From positions 40,587,561-40,651,560 of the forward strand of contig NC_088775.1 in NCBI RefSeq assembly GCF_954871325.1: a stretch of DNA of 64,000 bases, written 5' to 3'. The notes under the pieces are model-generated. The model had not been told where the DNA came from. It saw nothing but the letters and a program-made list of their open reading frames with translations, and did not search any database. The stretch is from Gordionus sp. m RMFG-2023 (lineage: Eukaryota; Nematomorpha; Gordioida; Chordodea; Parachordodidae). Position numbers and translations under genes: made by a program. The stretch's first letter is position 1, and each line of letters starts with the position of its first letter. This document shows, piece by piece, positions 47,701 to 58,235 of this stretch.

Positions 47701-50700
47701 TTACTAAAGCTAAAAATGATATTAGAACAGGAATGATTAGAAAAGGAAATTGAAATGATGGAAGGAGTTTTCTAACTATTCTTAAATGGGCGATAGCAGA
47801 ACCATATAAACAAGAATAATAAAATAGATGCATTTTTTTGACCGAAGGCGGAAGAGTAGAGCAAAAAAATCACTTATTTTAGTTTCTGTAACAAGTGTGT
47901 CAGATAAATTTAAAAAAACTTTAAAGCTCTATCTATTTTAACATTTAATTATTCATTTATAACATAATATGAGGATGTAGTGCAAAAATTTACAAAGGTT
48001 ATCCACTAGGGGTCACTTAAGTATTTTAGATGAGAGAAGTTTATATCCTAGACTGATTATATAAATTCCTCTTAACATCTTATAAAAAAAATTTCCACAA
48101 AGTGAACCTCGCATAGAGGCCTACTGGCTGTTCGGAGCCAGACCCAACTCGAGGGGCTCGGTTTAGGTTTGGACATTATTGACTTTTTCCTTTGGCTCGG
48201 GTCTGGCTGTAAGAGGTGTCACCATACTCTACTCGATAAATAAAAATTAAGAATGGAAATATTCTCTATAATCATTTTGTTTCAAAAAAATGTCAATCAG
48301 AATAACATGTCAAACTTCATTTGGCACATGCCAATTATTATTTTAAATAATATCCATTTACCAAATTAATTATTATTTTATGATTATATTTATCATCTTT
48401 TTTCGACATCAATCGTCTAAATTATTTTTATATAATCACAATAATTTTTAAATTCGCTTGTATTATCTGAATAAAATTTCTATGTATATATATATTAAAT
48501 TAAATGCTACTTTATATAAATCTTAATTAGATTATAGGGGTTAAATATACTTTTATTTAAAGTGGCAATATGTGAATAAATACACATTAAAGGTGCAACT
48601 TTGCAGGGTTCTAACATCTCATAATGCGAAATGTCATTTGTTATATAATTTTGTTGTGAAAAACAGAGTGATAATTTTGTTGTGAAAAACAGAGTGGGAT
48701 ACTAATAAATAAGAGTTCAATTTCTCCCTTCCTCTTGCTTTCAGTTTGCTGTGACAGAAAATTTAAAAAAATTAATTACAACAGGTGGTTTTGGCATGCA
48801 TGAACAGGCGGCAATTTTTTAAAATTTGAATATGTAAAAAATATCTTTTTAAATAATGGAATGGTTTGAAATATTTTATACATATTTATATTTATTAAAT
48901 TCCTTATTTCAGATATTGTATATTTTATAAGTTTGAGTAAAAATATTTTAAAATAAATAAAGAATTAAACAATCACATAACTTTTAAACATCGGGTACTT
49001 TCAAAAATAATAGGCAGACAGATTAAATTGAAGCAGTGGAAGTATTTTAAAATTTTTGTAAAAATAAAATATAATACTCTGTTATAAATATAAATTATAA
49101 TTATAATCAAAATTAATTAAAATGCGAAAACAATATTTTTTTATATTAAGTCTGTTTAATTTGACATTAAGAAAGCCTACAATAAAAATTGTATTTTATA
49201 TATTTATTCTTAAATCACATATAAAACCATTTGAAATTCACAATTATATATAATTTAATTCAAATGTTAAAATTGTGCCACTGTAGACTTACTATTCCAA
49301 CAAAGATACAAAGAAAATGTTATCATTTAATATGTAACCTATTTAAACAAATATATCCATAATGCAAATGAGAATTAATTATGGCTGTATGAGAATTATT
49401 TGTGACCTTTAAAAAAAATATTATCCATTATCACGTATATAAAATATACAAATATTATCTTTTATATAAAATGACTTATAGAGTGTACATATATAATGTA
49501 ACTAGTAACTTCTAGATATATTAGTATTATAATATTCAATTATTCTTTAGAATTTTATCTTAAAAATTTGATGATAGCTTTAGGTATTATATTTAAATAT
49601 AGCTATATTCTTTTAAAAAAATTGTAATGTAAAAAAAATATATTACAGACATTCTTGTTGTTATCATCAAACATTTTCCACGAATTTATACATTTGTAAA
49701 TTTTACAGACTATGGTAATATTTATAAATATATAAAAAATTAATAATTACATTTTTATAAAAAAATTGAGAATAAGTTATTTAAATTCTCGACAAAATAA
49801 GTTATGAATTTACTTTTAACCGTGAGAAATTATTTTTTACTAAGGCTACCTTATGTTTTATTATATTATATAATATATAAATATGCCCCATCATGATAAT
49901 TTTTTTATTCGAAATTGTAAATAATGAAAATCAGAAATATATAACTTAGTAAGAAATCTGTAACAGAATCAAAAGGGTTATTTAGGATTTTTTAAATTTA
50001 AATCATTAATTATTTCCATAATCAGGTGAGGGTTAAGAAGCGGATATTCAAATCTTAATAGGAATAATTTTTTTACCGCTATTTAACAGTTTCTAATATT
50101 TTTTGTTTCTAAATTATCAAATTCTTTTGTAACATTTCTTAACTTCAACGATAGAAATAATCATTATGCGAAAAAAAATAATATGGGAGAAGGGGGAAGC
50201 AACGGTATCCTAGAAAATTTATGTCATCTTAATGGGAGGGAGGGGGTGTTTGCATTATTTCACTGGCTAAAAAATATAGGAGTTAGGGATAAAAAGATCA
50301 TAATAAAATTATTAATATTGGGATTGTAGGTCTTTAATAGGCGGGATTTTAGCCCGCCTATGCCCGCCCATATTTCGGGTGGGCATGATCGAGGTCTTAA
50401 AAATATTTTCAATATTGGGCGGGTTGATGGTTAAATTTTAATATCTTTCAGGCAAAATCGCAGAACAAACTTCAATTTATTAAAAATAATAGTTTTATTT
50501 CATAATATTGCATATTATATATGTTAGTTAAAAATATATTAAAATAAATAAATAAAGAGCCAAACCAGCCATTAAGAAAATTTTTAAATATTAGGCGGGT
50601 GGGTAAACAAAATTTATAGATATATGGGTGGATGAGAGGGTAAATTTTTTTTTAAAGTTATAATTAGGTGGGTGGTCTAAAATAAAACAATGAGTGGGCG

Positions 50701-53564
50701 GGCTTTTTGGCTAAAACCCGCCCATTACAGACCTCTAATTGGGATAGTTGAAAAGTATTTAATTAAATTATAAAAAGTACAAAAAGAAAATTAGGAAGTA
50801 ATGCTATGTTTTGGGCGTAATAAATAAACTTTATTTGAGAAAAAGGCTTTAAAAAAAATCATCTCATAACTGATGCCCAATATTTTTATCCTTGAAGTTT
50901 ATAAATTATTGGAAAATACTTTGACAAGAATCTCTTCTTTAGTTTTTTCACATCGGAGCCAGAAAGTGAAAATAAAAATTTATTCAAATATATGCAGAGA
51001 AGAATCTTTAACTAGACGTTACACAAAGAACAAGCAATCTTAGATATGTCTATATGATATGTTGCGAATAGCATAAATTTACCTATAGTAATTACTTCTT
51101 ATATGTTTAGTATACAAATATCTTCTTATATTATTTTTTCAGGTTTACAAGTGGTGAACAAACTTTCAGTGAATTGAAATAAACTTATAGCAAATATTGG
51201 GCAGAATTATTTAGAAACTTTTTAATAATGTCAGCTAAATAAGAATTATGAGAACAAATAAAATTATTAAATAAGATTCTTGATAATTTAAGCAAATGTT
51301 TTTTATCAATGCGCAAATAATACTAAAATTATATTATTGTTATAATAAAAAATAAGAAACTACATAAAAAAGGAAAAACTTTAATAAAGAAATATAAAAA
51401 GGTAAGTATAGTATCATAAAAAAGAAGAATAAAAACTCAAAGCCGGGAGAGACTGTAGAGTCCACATCAAATCTTTTATCGCAATAGGACTTCCGCCTCA
51501 AATAATCGAAGTTATATAGATAGCCTGGAAACACTTTCCCATAGTATAAGGGAGTTCTAGGCATAACATGACCAAGGATGCTGGCTATTATGCAGCGTTA
51601 TTGCGAGGTAAATCAGAATATATTAATTTTTTTAAATCTCTTGCCGTAAAACCATTGTAATTAATAAAAATTTATTTGATTTAAAAATAGGGCGCCTTAA
51701 ACCCTACTCATAAGCATACAAGCCAGATATATTTAGACCTCAAAAATAATGGTCTAAAAAATTATTATTCACATATTTTTCTAAAATTTGTTTGCGTGTA
51801 CTTTTTATCAATATAAATTGAACAGCGTCTACATGAGCGGATGGAGAGGGAGGGAGGGGGGGGGGGGTATTTGCATCCAATAAAGAGAATTTATTGTGAT
51901 GTTATCTATTAAATTTTTGATGAAATAGGACAAAATAATTGCTGTAAAAATTAATACTTTTATTATAATACAATGATATTGCTTATCATCGACCAAATCT
52001 ATACATTTGCAAACATTTTCAAAATAAAATTTTCTGCCATACTTTTAAATGGATAAAAGGGTTAGATATATGATATTATAATTCGGTTTAATTGAATTCA
52101 TGATCTAAAAAATAACTCTTTTATATTCACAATAATTTGATAGTTGGTAATAGAGCTAAAATAATTTAAGTCATTCATTTTAATTTATAAATGGAGTACC
52201 GTTATTATTAAATAGCTGATCATTTAGGAGAGTAGGCATAGATTTTTGAGGGGGCGGGGTTTACATCCAGTGAAAATCATGTCATGTAGACACTGGAATT
52301 GAATAATACATTATCCATATTATTTGTTTTAAAAAAAAAAAAATTTTATAAAGTTTGACAGGTGCCAGTTAAATGTTAAAAATAAATCTGTGGTAGGATA
52401 TTTATAATATTATGGGATTAAAAAAAACGGGATATAAATTTAATAATTGTGCCCTACCAATCCTGTCAATTAAATCTATCTACCACATCTAAGCAGGTAA
52501 TTTTTTAAACATAAAGCTATCTAAATTTCCTAAATTAAACTTGCATTTGTGCAAAGTCTTCATTTGTCAATTCCTTTCAAATCTATCATTTGAATCAAAG
52601 AATACAATTTGAAATCTCAATGGAGCTTTATTTATTATACCTACACTCCTCCCATTATATTTATAATTTTTTTTAAATATAATTTTTTAAATATTTTAGT
52701 AATTTTTATAGAAAAACAAAGAAAAGTATATATATAAATAATTACCCTCGGCACCTATGTTGCCAGATACCCCATGTAAAACGGCTTTTCCATTCCCATT
52801 TGTCCTGGAGGCTCCTGGAATTCGGTGTCCCACATTGTAATATCCTGTAAAACCGCTTTCCCGATTGACCTGTCTCTTAGACCTTTTATTCATCTTGCGC
52901 TGAGGTAATGTGCTAACACCCTTACTATTAGTGGTTATATTTTCTTTGTTGATATTGGAAGTTTGGGAATTTTTAAAGGAGTCTTTGATAACATTCTCTT
53001 CTTCATCGACCAGGGCTGCCATATCTTCCTCAAATGGGGAAGGGGTGATGGCTTCGAGAGTTAATACATTGAGATTATCAGTATTTGGGGCATATTGTCT
53101 TGAGGAAGTTATTGCCAATTCCTTCTGCGATCATAATTTTGAATTTACATTTATTTATTAATTTTTAAATGTTACTTTTACTTATTAAATACAACGAATA
53201 TTTTAATTATTATTCTATCGTATTTTGTTTGATTTGATTATACATTATTATTTTAAAAGTAATTTTTTTTATATATAATTCATCGAAACTTTATAATAAA
53301 AAAAAGAAAGAATACTTTTAATCCCCTGATTTCCTTGTGTAAGCCGTCCATTTCCTCCATCAACATAGTGATTCTCCATTCGTCCCGACTTTGATCATTA
53401 AAGAATCCAAATCTGGAGTTCAGTATAAAAAAGAGCACAAATAAAAAGCCCGACAGTATTAGGGTCAATATTATGGTCAACAAATAAAAGGATTTTGGCT
53501 TCTTATTGTAGTATTGGGCGAATCCATCTCTTCCATTGAATAAGTCTTCCTTTGTTTCGATCAT
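38470..53564 (-). CDS. Type II transmembrane short-chain collagen (spongin-like), 9 exons
   Basis: Exons (minus strand): 53564-53316, 53124-52746, 46611-46460, 46246-46093, 40426-40239, 39977-39611, 39175-39095, 39052-38860, 38767-38470; 2061 nt, 686 residues, all junctions in phase. Layout: cytoplasmic tail 1-24, membrane helix about 25-48, coiled-coil stalk ([18 protein letters not shown]), N-glycosylation site NIT at about 145, furin-type site RSKR at about 164-167, Gly-X-Y repeats from about 201 to 481 with one interruption at 385-392, then a Cys-rich C-terminal domain about 480-686. That domain matches my memory of sponge short-chain collagen C4 and its invertebrate relatives ([26 protein letters not shown]). 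The likely product is a trimeric, membrane-anchored or shed extracellular-matrix collagen. Introns 2 and 4 are 6.1 and 5.7 kb and packed with transposons. An extra upstream non-coding exon is possible. Confidence 0.9.
38860..39052 (-). CDS. Collagen exon 8: C-terminal domain, first half
   Basis: Acceptor TTTTTATTTAG. Encodes [32 protein letters not shown] and a strand-rich segment to HNQNA. A perfect donor GC/GTAAGT, phase 2. The GHYHY...GGNYLC...P pattern is the family signature. Confidence 0.9.
39095..39175 (-). CDS. Collagen exon 7: missing block of the C-terminal domain
   Basis: 81 nt, found by looking for the absent part of the domain. Acceptor GTATACTTTAG, donor TACG/GTTGAC, phase 1 on both sides. 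Encodes [18 protein letters not shown] then [10 protein letters not shown], which aligns with the remembered family pattern Y-x-x-W-G-x-x-x-C ... L-V-Y-x-G. Including it restores both the domain and the total reading frame. Confidence 0.85.
39270..39447. mobile_element. MITE-1 copy in collagen intron 6, 8-bp TSD
   Basis: Ends TGATGTTGTTAAACGCTC and CGGTTTAACAAGACTG, flanked by GTAATTGT (39262-39269) and GTAATTAT (39448-39455), one difference. 178 bp, the same family as 61464-61677. Confidence 0.85.
39611..39977 (-). CDS. Collagen exon 6: Gly-X-Y repeats and helix end
   Basis: Acceptor CTATCAAACAG. Triplets [10 protein letters not shown] are interrupted by TVMESLVK, then about 30 triplets follow to GEDG and a VCAQDCQN Cys pair that probably cross-links the three chains at the end of the helix. 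The donor ACTG/GTAACA is phase 1. The ATG within the interruption is not the start. Confidence 0.9.
40239..40426 (-). CDS. Collagen exon 5: Gly-X-Y repeats
   Basis: Acceptor CACCTATCTAG, then [16 protein letters not shown] to GPPGTPGAP, 21 triplets rich in GRD/GKD charged pairs. The donor CCA/GTAAAT is phase 0. The frame reads on into the intron as VNLKF, which is not coding. Confidence 0.9.
40767..41970. mobile_element. 1.2-kb inverted-repeat element in collagen intron 4
   Basis: Left CCATCCAGATAAAAGTATTT and right AAATACTTTTATCTGGAT are complementary, with arms of at least 110 bp containing the GCAAAATAC core. The left arm and adjoining sequence match the R3 repeat at 36391-36845. The interior (about 41150-41540) is more complex and may be decayed coding sequence, but I recognise no transposase. 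Confidence 0.65.
42272..43480 (-). mobile_element. ZMYM-type hAT transposon fragment
   Basis: One end is CAGGGCCGTAGCCAGAAA followed by a G run at about 42300. Minus-strand relics include [11 protein letters not shown] (near 43015, the usual Y-D-G-A/N-x-M-S block) and [12 protein letters not shown] with [10 protein letters not shown] (about 42590-42500, the usual C-terminal R-L-x-S-T-x-x-x-x-R-L motif). Many stops are present. It lies in collagen intron 4. Confidence 0.65.
43481..43770. other. Spacer between two transposon fragments
   Basis: AT-rich sequence with a G-rich word (TTGGGGGGTCGG, 43661). The plus frame here is chance. Confidence 0.35.
43776..44285 (+). mobile_element. LINE reverse-transcriptase fragment
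   Basis: Plus strand, fingers-palm part of a non-LTR reverse transcriptase: [46 protein letters not shown]. After a frame change, [15 protein letters not shown] sequence (near 44065), and finally [10 protein letters not shown], a stop in place of the usual Gln, then [13 protein letters not shown], the turn before the catalytic FADD, which is itself missing. It is 5'- and 3'-truncated with at least two frame changes. It is embedded in collagen intron 4. Confidence 0.85.
44286..44560. other. AT-rich spacer in collagen intron 4
   Basis: Nothing recognised. Confidence 0.4.
44560..45400 (-). mobile_element. ZMYM-type hAT C-terminal relic with MITE inserted
   Basis: Minus-strand blocks in order: [16 protein letters not shown] and [12 protein letters not shown] (about 45330-45240), an acidic middle (about 45140-45040), [19 protein letters not shown] (about 44900-44845, the ER-FS dimerisation motif), then, beyond an inserted [17 protein letters not shown] (about 44620-44580). 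It has several stops and frame changes. The order is that of a ZMYM2-like hAT transposase end. Confidence 0.75.
44683..44825. mobile_element. MITE-1 copy inside a hAT relic, exact 8-bp TSD
   Basis: 143 bp with ends TATGTTGTTATACGGCTC and GCCATTTAACAATACT, flanked by exact ACTTCTCA (44675-44682, 44826-44833). It splits the C-terminal coding relic of the surrounding hAT. Confidence 0.85.
45401..46090. other. AT-rich intron 4 sequence, nothing recognised
   Basis: No repeat end or frame supported. Confidence 0.45.
46093..46246 (-). CDS. Collagen exon 4: Gly-X-Y repeats
   Basis: Acceptor CATTTTGAAAG, then [16 protein letters not shown] and on to GDQ: 17 uninterrupted triplets. The donor CAAG/GTTTTTA is phase 1. 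The lead intron is 213 nt, the following one 5.7 kb. Confidence 0.85.
46460..46611 (-). CDS. Collagen exon 3: Gly-X-Y repeats
   Basis: 15 triplets, [16 protein letters not shown] onward. Two in-frame acceptors are possible: AAAATAAG (start 46611), which adds a CQCEPG lead with two Cys, or GCGAACCAG (start 46593), which keeps perfect triplets across the junction. They differ by six residues. The donor CCG/GTTTTTAC is weak but resembles that of exon 4. Confidence 0.8.
46691..46735. repeat. Solo MITE-1-like end
   Basis: TTAGTGTTGTTAATAGCTAA resembles the MITE-1 terminus; no second end was found. Confidence 0.4.
46740..48100. other. Collagen intron 2, no recognised content
   Basis: Includes a purine-rich block (47200-47850) that opens several overlapping minus frames. 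They show no family features and are not collagen-like. Confidence 0.4.
48120..48225. repeat. Short GC-richer imperfect palindrome
   Basis: GGAGCCAGACCC and GGGTCTGGCT face each other around about 60 bp. It resembles the GC-rich subterminal zones of the hAT families seen elsewhere here. Confidence 0.4.
48644..48695. repeat. Two tandem copies of a ~26-bp unit
   Basis: ATAATTTTGTTGTGAAAAAC followed by AGAGTG occurs twice in tandem. Confidence 0.8.
48700..50310. other. Collagen intron 2, AT-rich, nothing recognised
   Basis: Low-complexity sequence apart from a G-rich patch (50185-50250). Confidence 0.4.
50325..50737. mobile_element. Short hAT derivative with G+C-rich ends, exact 8-bp TSD
   Basis: Ends TGTAGGTCTTTAATAGGCGG and the complement of TAGAGGTCTGTAATGGGCGG, flanked by exact ATTGGGAT (50317-50324, 50738-50745). 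Subterminal GCCCGCC/GGCGGGC blocks surround an AT-rich core. It is a 413-bp relative of 3477-4608 and lies in collagen intron 2. Confidence 0.9.
50746..51825. other. Collagen intron 2, mostly AT-rich
   Basis: A patch at about 51420-51610 is less AT-rich and open on the minus strand ([17 protein letters not shown]). It has no collagen features and no supported splice frame with the neighbouring exons. It may be a stray element fragment. Confidence 0.35.
51833..52296. mobile_element. MITE-2 copy with G-rich end
   Basis: Starts CAGCGTCTACATGAGCGG and ends TCATGTAGACACTG, with AATTGAA on both sides (51826-51832, 52297-52303). A run of GGGAGGGAGGG then about 14 G lies near the left end. It is the inverse match of 32668-33212. 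Confidence 0.85.
52746..53124 (-). CDS. Collagen exon 2: acidic stalk, furin site, first triplets
   Basis: Acceptor ATGATCGCAG, then K-E-L-A continuing the coiled coil. An acidic linker ([15 protein letters not shown]) is followed by a Lys/Arg-rich cleavage motif ([13 protein letters not shown]) and the first Gly-X-Y triplets ([10 protein letters not shown]). The donor GAGG/GTAATT leaves phase 1. Cleavage at RSKR would release the whole collagen part. Confidence 0.85.
53316..53564 (-). CDS. Collagen exon 1: tail, membrane helix, stalk
   Basis: 83 codons from MIETKEDLF. The hydrophobic segment [18 protein letters not shown] (continuing to about residue 48) follows Lys-rich YNKKPKS, which favours an N-inside, type II topology. 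The stalk heptads follow ([17 protein letters not shown]). The donor is AAA/GTATTC, phase 0. CAAGTACAG just upstream of the ATG could be an acceptor, implying a 5' UTR exon. Confidence 0.85.
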
Positions 53565-54770
53565 ATTTTTAATCTGTACTTGTTCAAATTGTAAATAATA
53601 TTTAATTGATATAGTTCAAAATAAGAAAAATGTAAAATTTTATTACTCAATACTTGACTATGAAAAATAAGCATCAAAAAATAATTATAAATATTTGATA
53701 TATATTCATATTTAAGGAATCAATATTGTGACAAAGAGGGTTGCTATATGTTTTTAAATCGAGGTAATCACTCGCACCCTTAATAAATATCTTTTACTCT
53801 GGCCAGTTAAGTTGGCACTATCCCCTTTTCTCTTACCAATAACGCAGTAGTCTATGTTCTTAAAAATTTTAGAGGTTTTGGAGGGAATATGTCAAGTTTT
53901 ATAATCCTTCTAGTACTAACATGGAATTATAATTTTACCACAGAACACTCCCTTAAGAATGAGAGGGAAAGAGGTGAATAGGGTTTTTGTAGGTATTAAA
54001 ATTGCAATATAAAAACTTATCTATGTTAGCAGCAATGTGCGTTACAGGCAATACCTATAATATCTTATAAAATTGTCAGAAATAAATAGGATAAGTATTT
54101 TACACTTTCCGGCTCTATCCGATTATTCGGATTAAAACGCGCTAAATAAATTATTATAAGTATGAAAATAGGAAAATAATTTGTTGAGCTTTTTTTTAAA
54201 ATTAAAAATCTAAGTTCGCAGCGATTATATTCCAAAATTTCAATTATTTTTAATATAAAATTGCATGGATTCACTGAAATATTTATCAGGTATGTACTGA
54301 TTACATATATACAAGTAACATATTCATCGGTTAAAAATAAATACTATTCTTACAATTTATAAGATATCTGGACAGACTTGGTCTTTGTCACGTCGCTTCC
54401 TTTTTATTTTCTCGAAAAATGGTAATATCAGTCAAAAAGGACAATGGATCCAATAAAATAAAAGCAAAATTATTTCGGTTTTTCGGGGGAATAAAAGAAA
54501 TAAGTTATTTAATAGAAAGAAGTCAGTTATAAAGTGAACTTACTTATAAAAAAAATAAAAGGGGAAAAAAAATTTAATAAAAGTTATACAAAATTCTTTT
54601 TATTATATAATTATTTTTCGAATAGGATTTAATTATTTTAAGATTATTTTGTCTTTTCTTGTTTATAAAAAAAACTAATAAATCTCTGTTGTTGTTTTTT
54701 TTCTTCTCGTTACAAATAAATATTTCAACAATTTTTTGTTAGAAAAGGAAAGAAAAGAGTTGCCAACCCT
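53565..54770. other. Upstream region of the collagen gene
   Basis: Presumed promoter and possibly a non-coding first exon. A higher-complexity stretch at 53750-53990 could be part of this, but no defined core promoter motif can be told from the AT background. Confidence 0.3.
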
Positions 54771-54780
54771 ATCACCTTTA

Positions 54781-55060
54781 CCCCCCCCCCCCCCCACACA
54801 TATCGTCTCTTAATAAGCGAAAAGGTATGTATGTTTAATTTATACGATATTTTAATTTTATACTTCTTTTTATAAGGGGGTTTCAAATAAAAGGATCAAA
54901 AAAAATAAATAAAAAAAAAATTGCCAAATTATGCGATTTACCTTAAGGCCTTCAATTATCTTCCTTTTTTAAAATATTTTTTTATCTGTCTCCTTTTTTT
55001 CCGAATTTATTTTACCTTATAATATCTTTTTAAAGCTACACCAATCTAACCCCCCCCCCC
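54781..55060. repeat. Two poly-C tracts
   Basis: C runs of about 14 (54781) and about 10 (55050), each following a short pyrimidine-rich lead. AACTCTT/GGTTGGCAAC sequence before the first resembles a hAT end. Confidence 0.6.
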
Positions 55061-55655
55061 CATTATTTAACAATATTCAAAAAAAAATTTGTATCATATA
55101 GCAAATAATGGATGAAAGATGAAGAGAAGGTATTATTGGAAAGGAGAAGGGTGGATATGGCAGACAGGTAACAATGCCAAAAATGAATTTCAGTGTTTTT
55201 GCCAGAATGTTTTGAATTTCGGCAAGAGTACTCTTCTAAGAGGTCGTTAGATGATATCTTTTAATTTCCTATCTTTCTCTATATAATTTACAAATGTAAG
55301 AAAGGTATTTATAATAAAAAAATTCCTAAATTTTTGAAATATTTTCCTATAAATAAGTAATTTTTATTTTATTTTTTTTTAGAAATTTTTTTTAATGATT
55401 GTTTCTTTAAAAATAAAAAGAGATAAAATGAAATTATAAATTTCACAATTATTTTTAAAATTTGATATGAAATAAAATTGCGAAATTGGAATATTTTGTT
55501 TAATATTTTGAATAATTTTTTTTCCGAGTAAATTATTTGGAAGAAGAATATTTTTATATTAATTGTCAATACATCCACAAAACCCTATTTTAAAAATAAA
55601 AATCATTGCGAAAATACATGAATAAATTAATTCCATACATCAAGATAATTAGGGT
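55061..55655. other. AT-rich DNA, nothing recognised
   Basis: Only chance frames. Confidence 0.45.
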
Positions 55656-55660
55656 GACTA

Positions 55661-56395
55661 ATAGATCCCTGTATATCTACAAAAATACAAATCGAATATT
55701 TGCATTTTCGTATTCGATTCATATTTTAAATAAATAATTGCATTATTCGTATGAATTGAATAATTCCTTATTTGTATTAGTACGAATAATAATAAAAAAA
55801 TCGATTTGATTCGTAGTTCGAAAATTAAATTAACGTATTTTTAAAAATGAAAAAAGTCAGAGTATGAAAAAATCTTCATAAATTTTTTCGAATAAATCTT
55901 TGATTTTTTAAAATAAAATAGTGATTTCATCTTGAAAGATTACTTATGTATAAAAATTATAAAAATTTACTTATAAAATATATTTTACTAAATATATATG
56001 AAATTTTAGGTAAAACTTGATCAAAAAATAGGATTATTAAAATTTAAAAATATGGAAATAAAGTAAAAAAATAAAATGTTCCACAACTAACATGTTAAAT
56101 ATTATTAATTTTAAATATTTATAAATAAGTTTTAACATTTACGAATAGTTTCTAATATTTATAAATAAGTTTTAACATTTACGAATAGTTTCTAATATTT
56201 ATAATAAATTTTAAATAATATAAAAAATTTCCGAATAATTTCGAATAATTCAATCGAATAATGGATAAAAAATCATTTGACGAATAATATATTTTCCTTA
56301 TTTATATACGATTCGTTTCCGATCTTGTCATTCGTATTCGTGAAATATGAATCGAATATTGAATAATGAATAATTTGTTTTAAGCATAGATCCCT
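55661..56395. mobile_element. hAT-like element with TCGAATA subterminal repeats
   Basis: Both ends carry ATAGATCCCTG and are packed with CGAATAT/ATTCGTA words in both orientations. The centre contains a 40-bp tandem duplication (about 56124-56205). No transposase. It is related to 61690-62925. Confidence 0.5.
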
Positions 56396-56745
56396 GCATC
56401 CTATCTTGGTCCGGCCTGCTCAAAAAATTATTTTAAAGATTGTTTTACCTCTTAGTCCGGCTAATTAAAATTTTAAAAATAGATCTATTCGGCCTAACTA
56501 GGACAGTTCGGTGCATGGTTTTAATGACTAATGCAACTATTATATTTTATCTACTTTTATAAACGTACCCAAGTACCCCTACACCGACACCCAGATCTTG
56601 ATGATTAAGATATAAAATGATTTATTATAAACTGAATATTAATTATATATTATGACTAAGATGGTACCCCTCCCCTCCTCCCCCTTGAGCTATCCTCCTG
56701 AAATTAGAAGGTCCTGAGTAAAGACACTATATTTATAAACAAACA
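56396..56745. other. GC-richer spacer, nothing recognised
   Basis: Words such as GGTCCGGCC and CCTCTTAGTCCGGC suggest another eroded element end (56400-56520). Confidence 0.35.
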
Positions 56746-56899
56746 ATGTGTTTAAGGGACAGAACGATAAAAATAGTAGCGAGGGAGGATTTAGATTTTA
56801 TAATATTTTAAGAATTATTTGGCAGGGCGCACCAGTAAATTTTACAGGTGGGAGTGAGCACAAGAAATATTTTTCTAATACAATAAAATTCAATAGTTT

Positions 56900-57260
56900 T
56901 GCAAGAAATCCAATTTTTTTTATCACTTTTGTCATTTTGCGTGCTTTTTGCATCATTTCGCGTGTTTTTTGCTTATTTTTAATTATGTTTCATGTATATT
57001 TTTATTTTGTGCCATTTTTGCATATTGTGCATCTTTTTCTTGCTTTTCTGTGATTTTACCTCCTTTTACATATTTTTGCTTATTTTTTGCTTGATTTTCG
57101 TGATATTACGCCATTCACCTCTTTGAATACTTTCCGAGCTTCGTAAAAATTTTGCATCCTTCTGAGCTCAGCATATTGCTTTTTGCATATTTTTGCATAT
57201 TTTGCGTCTGCATGCTTTATACAAGTTTTAATCCATTTTTGCAAGTTGTTTGCATATTTG
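56900..57260. repeat. Degenerate TTTTTGCAT-rich repeat
   Basis: TTTTGC(A/T)T(A/T)TT-type words recur about every 10-25 bases over more than 300 bp. It makes a spurious open frame on the plus strand. It looks like an old, diverged simple repeat. Confidence 0.65.
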
Positions 57261-58230
57261 AATTTTTTAGTTTACTTTCTGCTATTGCCTCATTTTATAT
57301 AATTTGACACAGGGAGAGGGAATCATTCAAGCTCTAAAAATAAATGTCAAATATAATCATGACACTGATAAAACATTGCTTTATTTTGTACATCTTACAT
57401 ACTTTTACATTATGATAAATATTATAATAAAAATCATAATATTAATTTTTCCGATTTTTAAAAAAAAAATTCAGGGAAGGATAAGCCATACCCGAGGAAG
57501 ATTATAACTATGCCTGGGAATGTGAGAATTTATAATTTTTACATAATATTTATATCATTTATGAGAGATTTGTTCATTTATAAATTATATTTCAAAATTT
57601 TAAATATATAATTTAGGGTCATATCATAATTTTTAAAATTGATGAATATGGCTCATATAAACCTCTGAATTTTACTTTTAAGTTTTTAGATATCAAATAT
57701 GATAATTCACGTTACATATTTAAATCAAAATTTTTATTTGAAAAGGAAAAGGAAAAATGTCAATATATTTTTATTTTAGTTGGGTTTGTCTTTCCATATA
57801 ATAAACGATCATTGGTAAAATTTGAATAATTTATTCAAATTTTTTTGTTAAATTTATCAAAGTTCTTGAATTTTGTATAAAAATAAAAATTCAAGTTTTT
57901 AACATAGTAAAAAAAAACAAGTTTAAAAATTAAATTTTTCATTGAATGCCTCAAAATTTTTATCATGCCTAATCACGCCCTGAAATTCAAAATTTATTCA
58001 ACTTCCATTTTAACCCGCAGATTTACAGACGAGCCCCTCTAATTTGAATAAAAAAGAAACTTTTTTTTTCCTATTTTGTGAATCTGATTTTACCATAAGG
58101 GACAATAATTTTCTAGAAAATTAAAAGATTTTATAAAATTACTTTTATTATTTAAAGACTTCATACTTATAAAAATCTAAAATTTTTAAATAATTTAAGG
58201 TATCAATATATGTAATATTTTGCCCAATTT
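57261..58230. other. AT-rich DNA, nothing recognised
   Basis: No supported element or frame. Confidence 0.45.
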
Positions 58231-58235
58231 ATGAA

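Noticed and set aside
47226-47833. Cluster of overlapping minus-strand frames in intron 2
   Set aside because: A purine-rich top strand opens several frames at once; none has domain features or fits the collagen phases.
51340-51564. Possible extra exon in collagen intron 2
   Set aside because: No Gly-X-Y, no supported splice borders in phase with exons 2 and 3, and a hydrophobic AT-driven tail.
52910-53161. Plus-strand frame opposite collagen exon 2
   Set aside because: A shadow of the minus-strand exon, which continues the coiled coil and carries the furin site in phase.
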